A stretch of 64,000 bases of DNA, taken from the NCBI RefSeq assembly GCF_029277445.1, contig NZ_CP119567.1, forward strand, positions 372,001 through 436,000. The letters are read 5' to 3'. Shown piece by piece: positions 24,870-32,624 of the stretch (the stretch's first letter is position 1; the number at the start of each line of letters is the position of its first letter). A model generated the notes under the pieces. The model saw only the letters and a list, made by a program, of their open reading frames with translations. It ran no database searches and was not told the origin of the DNA. Made by a program: the position numbers and the translations under genes. The stretch is from Pararhizobium qamdonense. Its GTDB lineage: Bacteria > Pseudomonadota > Alphaproteobacteria > Rhizobiales > Rhizobiaceae.

Positions 24870-26132
24870 TCAGTAAATGGTCAGCGCCGGTACGTAGCTC
24901 ACCAGGAGAAGCACGATCATCGATACCAGGAAGAACGGCCAGAGCTCACGGGTAGTGGCACCAAGCGATGTCTTGGCGATCGATGCTGATATGAACAGGG
25001 TCGTTCCGATGGGCGGCGTATAGAGCCCGATGCCGAGGTTTAGCACCATGATCAGCCCGAGCTGGACCGGATCGAGACCGATCGTGGCGGCGAGCGGCAC
25101 AAAGATGGGCCCCAGCAGCAGGATCGACGGCGGCAGGTCGAGCGGCATGCCGACCAATAGCAGCAGGATGTTCATGCACATGATGATCAGGATCGGGTTA
25201 TGGACCGTGGCGCCGATCCATTCGGCAAAGCGCTCCGGCACCTGGTCGAATGTCAGAATCCAGCCGCAGACGGCGCTGCCGATGATGACGAGCATGACGA
25301 CGCCGGTGGCGATGCCTGCCTCGATCATATTGCCCTTGAACCGTGTCCACGTGATGTCACGGTAGAAGAACACGCTCATGATCAGGGCATAGACAACCGC
25401 CAGCACGGCGATTTCCGTCGGCGTGGCAATGCCGAAGCGCAATCCGAGCAGGATGAGAACCGGCAGCATCAGTGCGGGGCTGGACAGGAAGGCGAGGCGG
25501 CCAAGCTCCCGCATCGTTGCGGAGCGCTCGGGTTTGGAAAAACCGCGACGGCGGGCAATCCAGTTGCAGGTGAGCAGAAGTCCGCCTGCCAGCAGGACGC
25601 CTGGGAGGAGGCCCGCCGTGAATAGGTCCGCAATCGAGGTACCGCTGACCAGAGAATAGAGGATGAGGGGGATCGAGGGCGGAATGAGGATATCAATGAC
25701 GGCGGATGTCGAGTTGTTGGCGGCGCAAAGGGCCGCAGGGTAGCCCTGTTTCTTCTGCCACGGGATCAGTACGGAACCGAGCGCGCTGGCATTGGCAACT
25801 GCCGAACCCGACACGCCGCCGAAGACCACCGAGGCGACGACCGTCGTTGCAAGCGGACCTCCGCGCCAACGCTCCATAACCTTTGAGGCAAACGAAAGCA
25901 GTTCCGTGCCAAGTTTACCGCCCAGCATCAGCGTACCTGCCAGCATGAAGAAAGGCATGGCGAGCATCGGGAAGGACTGGGTCTGCTGATAAAGCTGCTG
26001 CGCGACGATGCTGAGCGGCAGTCCGCCAAAGAAGAAGATGGCGGCAGCTGACGATATGATAAGGCCATGACCGACGGGAACCGCCAGCATCATCAGCACG
26101 CAAAAGATAAGGATCATGGCAAGGCTCATCAT
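24870..26132 (-). CDS. TRAP transporter large permease (DctM family)
   Basis: Main membrane channel of a sodium-driven tripartite importer. 420 residues with about a dozen hydrophobic segments; typical blocks are VFGGVSGSAVANASALGSVLIP and PPSIPLILYSLVSGTSIADL. Its start overlaps the small-permease stop by 4 bp (ATGA), as is common for DctQM pairs. Together with the DctP- and DctQ-like genes it forms a complete transporter at the front of the kinase/transketolase operon. Confidence 0.93.
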   Translation of the reverse strand: MMSLAMILIFCVLMMLAVPVGHGLIISSAAAIFFFGGLPLSIVAQQLYQQTQSFPMLAMPFFMLAGTLMLGGKLGTELLSFASKVMERWRGGPLATTVVASVVFGGVSGSAVANASALGSVLIPWQKKQGYPAALCAANNSTSAVIDILIPPSIPLILYSLVSGTSIADLFTAGLLPGVLLAGGLLLTCNWIARRRGFSKPERSATMRELGRLAFLSSPALMLPVLILLGLRFGIATPTEIAVLAVVYALIMSVFFYRDITWTRFKGNMIEAGIATGVVMLVIIGSAVCGWILTFDQVPERFAEWIGATVHNPILIIMCMNILLLLVGMPLDLPPSILLLGPIFVPLAATIGLDPVQLGLIMVLNLGIGLYTPPIGTTLFISASIAKTSLGATTRELWPFFLVSMIVLLLVSYVPALTIY

Positions 26133-26722
26133 TGGCCTGTCTCCTCTGGGGTCGGCACGGGCATGGCCTCGGGACCGATAATCGTGACGCGAATGACCAG
26201 AGCCACGGTTGCGATGATGACGGCAGCCGACCCTCCTGCGAGCGCGTAGTAGCTATAGCTAGCCGGCATGTTGAGAACCGGGCTGAGGTCGATCCACGAA
26301 ATATTGGCAACCTGAACCGTCACATAGACCATGACCGCATGGCCGATGATGACGATGGTCTGGGCCAGGATGCGGAAAACCTGTTCTGCGCGACGGCCGA
26401 GCATTTCCGGCAGCATTTCGACAGCCATATGGCCACCGTGCTGAACACCGAGCGCCACACCCGCCATGATGAAGAAGGGGAATATCCGCTCCGGTAGCTC
26501 CTGTGCAAAGGAGAAGCCGCCGCCCATAGCATAACGGGCGACGACGTTACCAAACAGCAGGACCAGAAGGACACAGCCGGAGACCAGCACAATGGTACGC
26601 GCCACGACGGCGACGAAGCGATCGAGCCCATTGGCGAGGCGGAGCATGGGTGTGAGCGGATGGCTGGTAACCATGGCGAAGTTACCCAGCTTCTCCCGCG
26701 GTGTATCGTCTGGTCCAATCAT
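26129..26722 (-). CDS. TRAP transporter small permease (DctQ family)
   Basis: 197-residue inner-membrane protein with four hydrophobic helices after an N-terminal tail of about 40 residues. The DctQ hallmark is FSFAQELPERIFPFFIMAG. It lies 2 bp after the binding-protein stop and overlaps the large permease by 4 bp, so all three components are translated together. An internal ATG (MVTSHPLT) is an alternative start that would shorten the tail by 16 residues. Confidence 0.9.
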   Translation of the reverse strand: MIGPDDTPREKLGNFAMVTSHPLTPMLRLANGLDRFVAVVARTIVLVSGCVLLVLLFGNVVARYAMGGGFSFAQELPERIFPFFIMAGVALGVQHGGHMAVEMLPEMLGRRAEQVFRILAQTIVIIGHAVMVYVTVQVANISWIDLSPVLNMPASYSYYALAGGSAAVIIATVALVIRVTIIGPEAMPVPTPEETGQ

Positions 26723-26724
26723 GG

Positions 26725-27732
26725 TCAGCCCTTTGCAGCTGCGATGAGGTTGGTGACAAATTCGCCAAAGGGCTTGGCCTTCCAGATTTCAGCGACTGGC
26801 TCGGATGCTTTGCGGAAATCGTCCTTGTCGACCTCGTTGATCTTCAGGCTCGCATTGGCCTTGAAGGTTGCCAGATGTTTTGCCTCGGCGTCCTTGATCA
26901 GGCCGCGCTGCATCGTGGTCGCGCCATCGGCTGCCTCCTGGATCGCCGTCTTTTGCTTGTCGTCGAACTGTGCCCAGCGGATCTGAGAGATGAGGAATGG
27001 TGAAACTTCCCATTTGTGCCCGGACATCGAAATGAACGGGTTCACCTCATACAGCTTGGAACTCGCGATATTGGTCAGCGGGTTCTCCTGCCCATCGACG
27101 ACGCCCTGCTGAAGCGCGATATAGAGTTCGCCGAAGCTGATCTGCTCGGTATTGGCGCCCAATGTCTTGAAGATATCGATGGTCATCGGATCCGGTGGCG
27201 TGCGGATCGTGAGGCCCGCGAGATCGGCGACCTTGTTGATCGGGCGCTTGGAATTGGTGATCTGGCGGATACCGTTATCCCACCAGCCAAGCGGCACCAT
27301 GTTGACGGTGGCAAACCGCTCGGCAAGCGCTTTGCCGGTGTCGCCTTCGAGCACCTTGAAGGCAGCAGCGCTGTTGTCGAACAGGAAAGGAAGACCAAGG
27401 GCAGCGACTTCAGGCACGAGAGCGGCGCAGGATCCCTGGCTGTTGACGGTCATATCGACGGCGCCGGTGCGAAGGCTGGTCAGCAACGACTGCTCGTTGC
27501 CAAGCTGTTCGGCGCCGGCGACGCGCACCGCATATTCCCCACCTGTTTTTTCCGTGACGAGACGTGCAAATTCATCTGCAGCAGCGCCGCGCGGGTTGCC
27601 GGGAGCGGCGTTGTGGCCAAGCGTCATGGTCACGGCGGCCTGTGCGCCACGCGGATAACTTAGGATGACGGGCGCTGCGAGAAGGGCCGTTGTGCCGGCC
27701 AGAAAGCCGCGTCGGTTGAGTGTCAGGTTCAT
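26725..27732 (-). CDS. TRAP transporter periplasmic binding protein (DctP family)
   Basis: 335-residue receptor. The N-terminus carries a twin-arginine-like signal (NRRGFLAGTTALLAAP), suggesting Tat export; cleavage is predicted near AQA-AVT. The TRAP signature arginine that salt-bridges a ligand carboxylate is in LTIRTPPDPM. GEKY-type variation is seen as SFGELYIALQQGVVDGQENPL. A carboxylated ligand, such as a sugar acid or hydroxy acid, is therefore likely, although the downstream genes (SDR, isomerase, DAK kinase, transketolase) look built for a sugar or polyol. First gene of the eight-gene operon. Confidence 0.9.
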   Translation of the reverse strand: MNLTLNRRGFLAGTTALLAAPVILSYPRGAQAAVTMTLGHNAAPGNPRGAAADEFARLVTEKTGGEYAVRVAGAEQLGNEQSLLTSLRTGAVDMTVNSQGSCAALVPEVAALGLPFLFDNSAAAFKVLEGDTGKALAERFATVNMVPLGWWDNGIRQITNSKRPINKVADLAGLTIRTPPDPMTIDIFKTLGANTEQISFGELYIALQQGVVDGQENPLTNIASSKLYEVNPFISMSGHKWEVSPFLISQIRWAQFDDKQKTAIQEAADGATTMQRGLIKDAEAKHLATFKANASLKINEVDKDDFRKASEPVAEIWKAKPFGEFVTNLIAAAKG

Positions 27733-28162
27733 CGTTGAAAGTCCTCCCTGTGACGATGATGGTCAAACGAGTGTTGTCAATCGCGCCGGGGCGAGGCCGT
27801 CGGCGCAAATGGTCATGTCAGCATTGATACAGGGGGAAAACAGGTGACGCATTACAAGCGCGATACCGAACGGCACGGCAGACAATGATGCGAGCGCGCA
27901 CGAAATCGTTGCTCGATAACAGCATCCGGAACTCCTCCCAAACGGATCGGCAGACGATCTTGCGACCACGCATGCCTGATCTGTATCCAAAGGTCCGAAA
28001 TTTCCTCCAACCGGACCTTCTGTGCCTGATATTTGTTTGGACGGGTCGTTAGGTCAAACGCGAAATGAAGCTTTATTCATGAATCTAATTCACTGTTCCG
28101 CATTGGCCAGCCGTGCGGCGGTATCCAGCTTGTCCGAGCTTGCGTCAAAATCGCATGCAATC
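27733..28162. other. Region between the lysR gene and the TRAP operon
   Basis: 430 bp without a supported gene. It must contain the promoter of the TRAP operon. An inverted repeat ATGAA-N6-TTCAT at 28065-28080 is a possible LysR site, but it is about 330 bp from the dctP-like start and so not convincing. No small ORF with a ribosome site stood out. Confidence 0.4.
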
Positions 28163-29059
28163 CTACTTGTATTTGGACCGTATCAACTCCTCCAGAATCC
28201 ATTTCTGAAAGGCTTTGATTTTCGGCACGTTCTGCTTGGCTTTCAGCACTGAAAAGCTGTGACAGGCGATCATCTCGTGGTGATTTTCAAAGAGCGGAAC
28301 GAGGCGGCCGGTTTGCCGTTCGCGCTCGACGAGCAAATGGCTTTCAAGGCAAATTCCCAGACCATCGACCGCAGCACTGATGGCCATGAACGAGCGGTCG
28401 AAACGGGGACCTCTGTCGAAATCCAGAGGGACATCGCCATGACGCTTGGACCAGCCGCGCCAGCTGAGCAGGTTGACTTCGGAATGAATGAGCGTGTGAT
28501 GACGAAGGTCCGACAGCTCTTTCATCGGACCGCGAGCAATGACATCAGGTGCGCAGAAGACCATGATGGCCTCTTCCGGAAGCGTCATGGTCACCACGCC
28601 GCGTGTGGGTAGAACGCTGCCGTAGCGAATGTCGATGTCCACGAGCCCTGCATTGAGATCGACAGGGTCCGCCGACGCATGAAGGCGAACATCGATGCTG
28701 CTGTGCTGCGCACTGAAACGTGCAAGGCGCGGCATCAGCCATTGTGCCGCGAAACTGGGAACGGAGTGAACCGTCAGGATGTCGGATTTGCCGTGCCGCT
28801 CGATATCGCGGGTTGCGGCCTCGACTGTGGTAAAAGCTTCCGATACGCTCTGAAAATAGCTTTCCCCGACATCGGTGAGCGCAATCGTTCTGGTGTTGCG
28901 ATGAAACAGGCTGACGCCGACCTCCTGTTCGAGAAACCGGATCTGATGACTGATGGCGCTCGCTGTAACATGCAATTCGTTCGCAGCGGCGGCAAAGGAG
29001 CCGCGACGGGCAGCAGCCTCGAATGCCTGCAGCGACTTCAAAGACGGCATTTTCCTCAT
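28163..29059 (-). CDS. LysR-family regulator, GcvA-like
   Basis: 298-residue regulator. The winged helix lies at residues 4-63 (PSLKSLQAFEAAARRGSFAA, then SAISHQIRFLEQEVGVSLFH). The effector domain has the GcvA-type blocks HSVPSFAAQWLMPRLARF and DIDIRYGSVLP. I chose the ATG at 29059, preceded by GGGAGTGGGACC; an upstream in-frame start at 29116 would add 19 weakly conserved residues. It is divergent from the LtnD-like gene and upstream of the TRAP operon on the same strand, so it may control either or both. Confidence 0.9.
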   Translation of the reverse strand: MRKMPSLKSLQAFEAAARRGSFAAAANELHVTASAISHQIRFLEQEVGVSLFHRNTRTIALTDVGESYFQSVSEAFTTVEAATRDIERHGKSDILTVHSVPSFAAQWLMPRLARFSAQHSSIDVRLHASADPVDLNAGLVDIDIRYGSVLPTRGVVTMTLPEEAIMVFCAPDVIARGPMKELSDLRHHTLIHSEVNLLSWRGWSKRHGDVPLDFDRGPRFDRSFMAISAAVDGLGICLESHLLVERERQTGRLVPLFENHHEMIACHSFSVLKAKQNVPKIKAFQKWILEELIRSKYK

Positions 29060-29119
29060 GGTCCCACTCCCATTACGTCGCTCGATCGCTGAAATCAACC
29101 GATGCATTCCTGACATTTG

Positions 29120-29136
29120 GTTGAGCTGAATTCAAC
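29120..29136. promoter_or_regulatory. Candidate LysR operator
   Basis: Perfect palindrome GTTGA-N7-TCAAC, 61 bp upstream of the chosen lysR start in the divergent promoter shared with the LtnD-like gene. Symmetry and length suit the LysR T-N11-A class. Assignment is an inference from position. Confidence 0.45.
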
Positions 29137-29357
29137 AATCAGAGCCCCGAATTCGTTTGAACATTGGCAAGCTGCTTTCTAAACTTATGTGAACTGACCG
29201 GCTGACCCCGGTCTGGGTGGAGGAGTTTCGCATTGCAAGGGAGGTGGCAGAGCGGTTTGAAAACCAGTCTGCCGGGAAGACATCAATGGTCTTGTCGCTG
29301 CCGAGATGACGAGGTTCCCCGAACCAGGCCGGACGGCTTATTTCGAGGAAATCCGAT

Positions 29358-30236
29358 ATGAACATTGCCTTTATCGGCCTTGGTTCCATGGGCACGCCCA
29401 TGGCCCGCAATCTGATCTCGGCAGGCTTCCCGCTTGCCGGATACGATCTCAATTCGAACGCCGTGGCTGCGTTTGCTGCCAATGGCGGTAAGCCTGCCGT
29501 TACGGCGCAAGCGGCGGCGGCCGGTGCAGATGCGGTTATTCTCATGGTCGTCAATGCAGCTCAGGCTGAACAGGCTCTGTTTGAGGGCGGCGTACTCGAC
29601 GCGCTCGCGCCGGCTGGTACCGTCGTATTGATGGCCACCTGCCCGCCGGGCGCGGTCAAAACCATGGCCGCGCGCGTCGAAAAGACGGGGCGCTCGTTTC
29701 TGGATGCGCCAGTGTCCGGCGGTGTCGCGGGAGCAGAGGCGGCCACGCTCAGCATTATGGTTGGAGCGCCAAAGGCGGCTTTCGAGCGGATGGAGCCCGT
29801 CTTGCGGGCCTTGGGCGACAAGCTTTTTCATGTCGGAACCGAGGCCGGGCAGGGCGCGACGGTGAAGGTGGTCAACCAGTTGCTCTGCGGCGTCCATATC
29901 GCCGTTGCCGCTGAAGGCTTTGCCCTTGCCAACAAGGTCGGCATCGACCCGAAGGTCATTCTCGAAATTCTCAGCGGATCTGCGGCCGCAAGCTGGATGC
30001 TGAAGGATCGCGGACCTCGCATGCTGCAGGACGATCCTGCCGTGACAAGCACTATTGATATCTTCGTGAAGGATCTCGGTCTCGTTCTGGAGGCCGGCCG
30101 TGAGGCAAAAGCCGCACTCCCGCTTGCCGCTGCCGCCTACCAGATGTTTCTCGCCACCAGCGGGCGGGGCGATGGCGCAATCGACGACAGCCAGGTGATC
30201 CGGTCCTACGACTTGTTGAACCGTGGCCAGCCATAA
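29358..30236 (+). CDS. ltnD: L-threonate dehydrogenase-like enzyme (3-HIBDH family)
   Basis: NAD-dependent dehydrogenase of 292 residues in the LtnD/GarR group. Rossmann motif FIGLGSMG at residues 5-12, substrate motif DAPVSGGVAGAE, catalytic lysine in ATVKVVNQLLCG. LtnD oxidises L-threonate to 2-oxo-tetronate, which the OtnI, OtnK and OtnC proteins encoded 1 kb away would convert to dihydroxyacetone phosphate. The ATG at 29358 follows GAGGAAATCCG. It stands alone on the plus strand, facing the lysR gene. The paralogue at 5049 is an alternative LtnD, so the symbol is a best guess from context. Confidence 0.78.
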   Translation: MNIAFIGLGSMGTPMARNLISAGFPLAGYDLNSNAVAAFAANGGKPAVTAQAAAAGADAVILMVVNAAQAEQALFEGGVLDALAPAGTVVLMATCPPGAVKTMAARVEKTGRSFLDAPVSGGVAGAEAATLSIMVGAPKAAFERMEPVLRALGDKLFHVGTEAGQGATVKVVNQLLCGVHIAVAAEGFALANKVGIDPKVILEILSGSAAASWMLKDRGPRMLQDDPAVTSTIDIFVKDLGLVLEAGREAKAALPLAAAAYQMFLATSGRGDGAIDDSQVIRSYDLLNRGQP

Positions 30237-30250
30237 AAGGCGGCTTTTTA
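30235..30250 (+). terminator. Weak terminator-like hairpin after ltnD
   Basis: AAAAG-GCGG-CTTTT followed by one more T, immediately at the stop codon. The stem is AT-rich and short, so efficiency is doubtful. Confidence 0.3.
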
Positions 30251-30404
30251 AGCAATGATTAATGCGCAATGCGTTTTGTGCATGGCTGGCCTGATGCAAT
30301 GTCGATATTCGGGCAAGACGCGAGCAATTATGATGACGACATGAAAGACGGCGGAACCCGACGCGGTTCCGGACGTCCAACGGACCTTCGGGAAAGGGAT
30401 CATC

Positions 30405-30551
30405 ATGAATGTCGCGCGCTCTTTCAACGCTTGGCGTAAGTACCGCCAAACCATTATCGAACTGGGGCGCATGAGCGCACGCGAACTGCACGATCTGGGT
30501 ATCGACCGCGCTGACATCCGCAGCGTCGCGCGCGCCGCTTCTTCGCTCTGA
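30405..30551 (+). CDS. DUF1127 small protein
   Basis: 48-residue basic protein found by direct translation. It starts MNVARSFNAWRKYRQ and contains the DUF1127 core RMSARELHDLGIDRADI before VARAASSL and TGA. A strong GGGAAAGGG ribosome site precedes the ATG. Alphaproteobacterial DUF1127 proteins of 45-50 residues are known to bind RNA and to affect small-RNA-dependent regulation and phosphate or carbon metabolism. A GGAACC-N6-GGTTCC inverted repeat lies in its leader (30353-30370). Single gene, not part of an operon. Confidence 0.88.
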   Translation: MNVARSFNAWRKYRQTIIELGRMSARELHDLGIDRADIRSVARAASSL

Positions 30552-30757
30552 GCAAAACTGCACAGTACTGCTTTACGCGGCCTTTCTTCGCCACGGCGAC
30601 TGACGTCGCAGCCTTAGGGTATAAGGACGGCCCTCGCATTGCCCGTCGATCCAAATCCGATGGATTGCCAGGGGCTCAAGCTCAACCATTGGAAACCAGT
30701 CCATGGCGTTTATCCAATCAATGACCGAGGGCCTTCTTTGACGATCGGATGACCCGG

Positions 30758-31174
30758 CTACTTTGCCGATGCAAGGATCGCCGCACCGACACGTCCGATA
30801 TCGCCGTCATCCTCGTCACTCGCGCCGCTAACGCCGATTGCACCGATGATCTCTTCGCCGGCCTTGAGGAGAACGCCGCCGTCGAGCGGAATGCCGTTTG
30901 GAATGCAAAGAAGCGCATAACGTCCTTCGCCCTCAACCACATCCTGAAAGGCTTTTGTATTCCGGCGAAACAACACAGCCGTACGGGCTTTCAGGGTTGC
31001 GATCTCAACACTGCCGACTTGAGATCCGTCGTCGCGATGAAGAAGCAGAAGATGGCCGCCATCATCCACAATTGCAATAACAACGCGAAGCCCCCTAGAC
31101 TTGGCTTGTTTTTCACAAGCTTCAGCGATGGCCTTGGCGGCTGCGATGGTGAGAGATGTCTTGGTCGCTAGCAT
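30758..31174 (-). CDS. GlcG/HbpS-like (DUF336) protein
   Basis: 138-residue protein of the family that includes HbpS (a haem-binding protein) and GlcG of the glycolate locus. Visible family marks are IAIVDDGGHLLLLHRDDG, KARTAVLFRRNT and the C-terminal GAIGVSGASDEDDG. No signal peptide is present. It lies 33 bp downstream of the otnI-like gene on the same strand, and similar small proteins are often found beside hydroxy-acid catabolic genes. Biochemical role in the pathway is unknown. Confidence 0.85.
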   Translation of the reverse strand: MLATKTSLTIAAAKAIAEACEKQAKSRGLRVVIAIVDDGGHLLLLHRDDGSQVGSVEIATLKARTAVLFRRNTKAFQDVVEGEGRYALLCIPNGIPLDGGVLLKAGEEIIGAIGVSGASDEDDGDIGRVGAAILASAK

Positions 31175-31207
31175 TTATGTCCCCATTTTAAAGATGCCGA
31201 CACAGCC

Positions 31208-31984
31208 TCAAAGTGAAATACCCAAAGCGCTGGTCCAACCCAATCCTTCGTCCGTTCCCGCTCGAGGCCTGTATTCGCACCCGACCCAACCCGTGTAGCC
31301 AAGCCGATCAAGTTCTTTAAAAATTGCGGGATAGGCTATTTCCCCTTCGTCGGGCTCAGCCCGGCTGGGCACGGCAGCGATCTGAATATGGCCGATGAGC
31401 GGCAAGTATTTTCGTAATCTCGTGAGGATATCGCCCTCGCTGACGCCGACATGGTAGACATCGAACATGATTTTGATGTTCGCCAGACCGATCTCATCAA
31501 TCAGCGATGCCGCTTCCCCGATCGTCGAATAGAAATAGCCCGGCTTGTCACGTTGATTGATCGGCTCCAGCAAAATGGTCAGATCAGGAGCCTTTTCCGC
31601 TGCCAGGGACAGATTTTCCGCAAAAATGCGGCGCGCCTGCTCCTTGCCATCAGCCGGTACCACGCCGGCCATCACATGGATGGAGGAAGCTCCGGAGGCG
31701 TGCGCGTAAGCGATCGCCTGATCGAGGGACGCTTTGAAATCATCGCGCCGCCCAGCAAGTGCTGCTAAACCGAACTCACCCTTGGCTGCGTCGCCAGTCG
31801 CGGTGTTCAAACCAAGAAGAATAAGCTCATGTTTCAGACAAGCCGCGCGAACGGCCTCTGCTGGAACGTCGTACGGCCAATGTAGCTCAATCGCTTTGAA
31901 ACCCGCATTTGCCGCAGCTTCGACACGCTCAAGAAGCGGCCTATCCGGCCAGAGAAAACCGAGATTTGCTGAAAAACGCGGCAT
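31208..31984 (-). CDS. otnI: 2-oxo-tetronate isomerase (hydroxypyruvate-isomerase family)
   Basis: 258-residue TIM-barrel isomerase that interconverts 2-oxo- and 3-oxo-tetronate in the tetronate pathways. It begins MPRFSANLGFLWPD, as Hyi/OtnI proteins do. Metal ligands are in LLEPINQRDKPGYF, KIMFDVYHV, HIQIAAVPSRAEPDEGEI and the C-terminal VGCEYRP. It lies 4 bp downstream of the class II aldolase-type gene in the GntR-DenD-OtnK-OtnC-OtnI operon; this gene set is what separates OtnI from ordinary hydroxypyruvate isomerase. Confidence 0.88.
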   Translation of the reverse strand: MPRFSANLGFLWPDRPLLERVEAAANAGFKAIELHWPYDVPAEAVRAACLKHELILLGLNTATGDAAKGEFGLAALAGRRDDFKASLDQAIAYAHASGASSIHVMAGVVPADGKEQARRIFAENLSLAAEKAPDLTILLEPINQRDKPGYFYSTIGEAASLIDEIGLANIKIMFDVYHVGVSEGDILTRLRKYLPLIGHIQIAAVPSRAEPDEGEIAYPAIFKELDRLGYTGWVGCEYRPRAGTDEGLGWTSALGISL

Positions 31985-31988
31985 AGGT

Positions 31989-32624
31989 TCACTTCAGTTT
32001 GAAATGTTGATCGAGATCGGCAATCGCATTTTGGTCCAGCATTCTTACCGCCATGCCGCGTGTCAGAAAGACAAGCTTGGCGGCCTCCTCCAGTTCCTCA
32101 ATGGCAAACACGGCTGCATCCAATGTGTTGCCGGCAACGATGGGGCCATGATTTTGCAAGAGTGCTGCCGCGTGGCTTCCGGCGATCTTTTCGATCAGCG
32201 GCTTGATATCGGCGGAGCCAGGTCTCGTGTAGGCAACGATGGGCACACGCCCAACCCGCATGACCACATAGGGGGTAATCGGGGGTACCGCGTCCAGCGG
32301 ATCGACATCCGAAAGGCAGGACAGCGCCGTGGCATGGGTGGAATGCAGATGAACGACGGCGCGGGCCTGCGGGCGCTGCTCATAGAATGCGAAATGCAGC
32401 GGCAGTTCCTTTGTCGGCACATCACCAGAAATCTGCCGGCCGGCAACGTCGAGCCGGCTTAGACGTGATGGATCGAGGAACCCGAGGCAAGAATTCGTCG
32501 GTGTGGTGAGATATCCGTCGTCCAGCCGGACCGAAATATTCCCCGAGGATCCAGCCGTCAGTCCACGCTCAAACAGCGAGCGTCCCCATTTGACGATGTC
32601 GTGGCGAAGTTCATTCTCGTTCAT
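31989..32624 (-). CDS. otnC: 3-oxo-tetronate 4-phosphate decarboxylase (class II aldolase family)
   Basis: 211-residue zinc enzyme that decarboxylates 3-oxo-tetronate 4-phosphate to dihydroxyacetone phosphate and CO2. Phosphate-binding TAGSSGNISVR near the N-terminus; zinc ligands in VVHLHSTHATALS and the later His in LLQNHGPI. The size is typical of OtnC and of fuculose-phosphate aldolases; the neighbouring OtnK and OtnI favour OtnC. Its start overlaps the kinase stop by 4 bp. Confidence 0.88.
   Translation of the reverse strand: MNENELRHDIVKWGRSLFERGLTAGSSGNISVRLDDGYLTTPTNSCLGFLDPSRLSRLDVAGRQISGDVPTKELPLHFAFYEQRPQARAVVHLHSTHATALSCLSDVDPLDAVPPITPYVVMRVGRVPIVAYTRPGSADIKPLIEKIAGSHAAALLQNHGPIVAGNTLDAAVFAIEELEEAAKLVFLTRGMAVRMLDQNAIADLDQHFKLK

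Noticed and set aside
29283..30563. Long minus-strand open frame opposite the LtnD-like gene
   Set aside because: It mirrors the LtnD-like coding frame; the plus-strand product has complete Rossmann and catalytic motifs.
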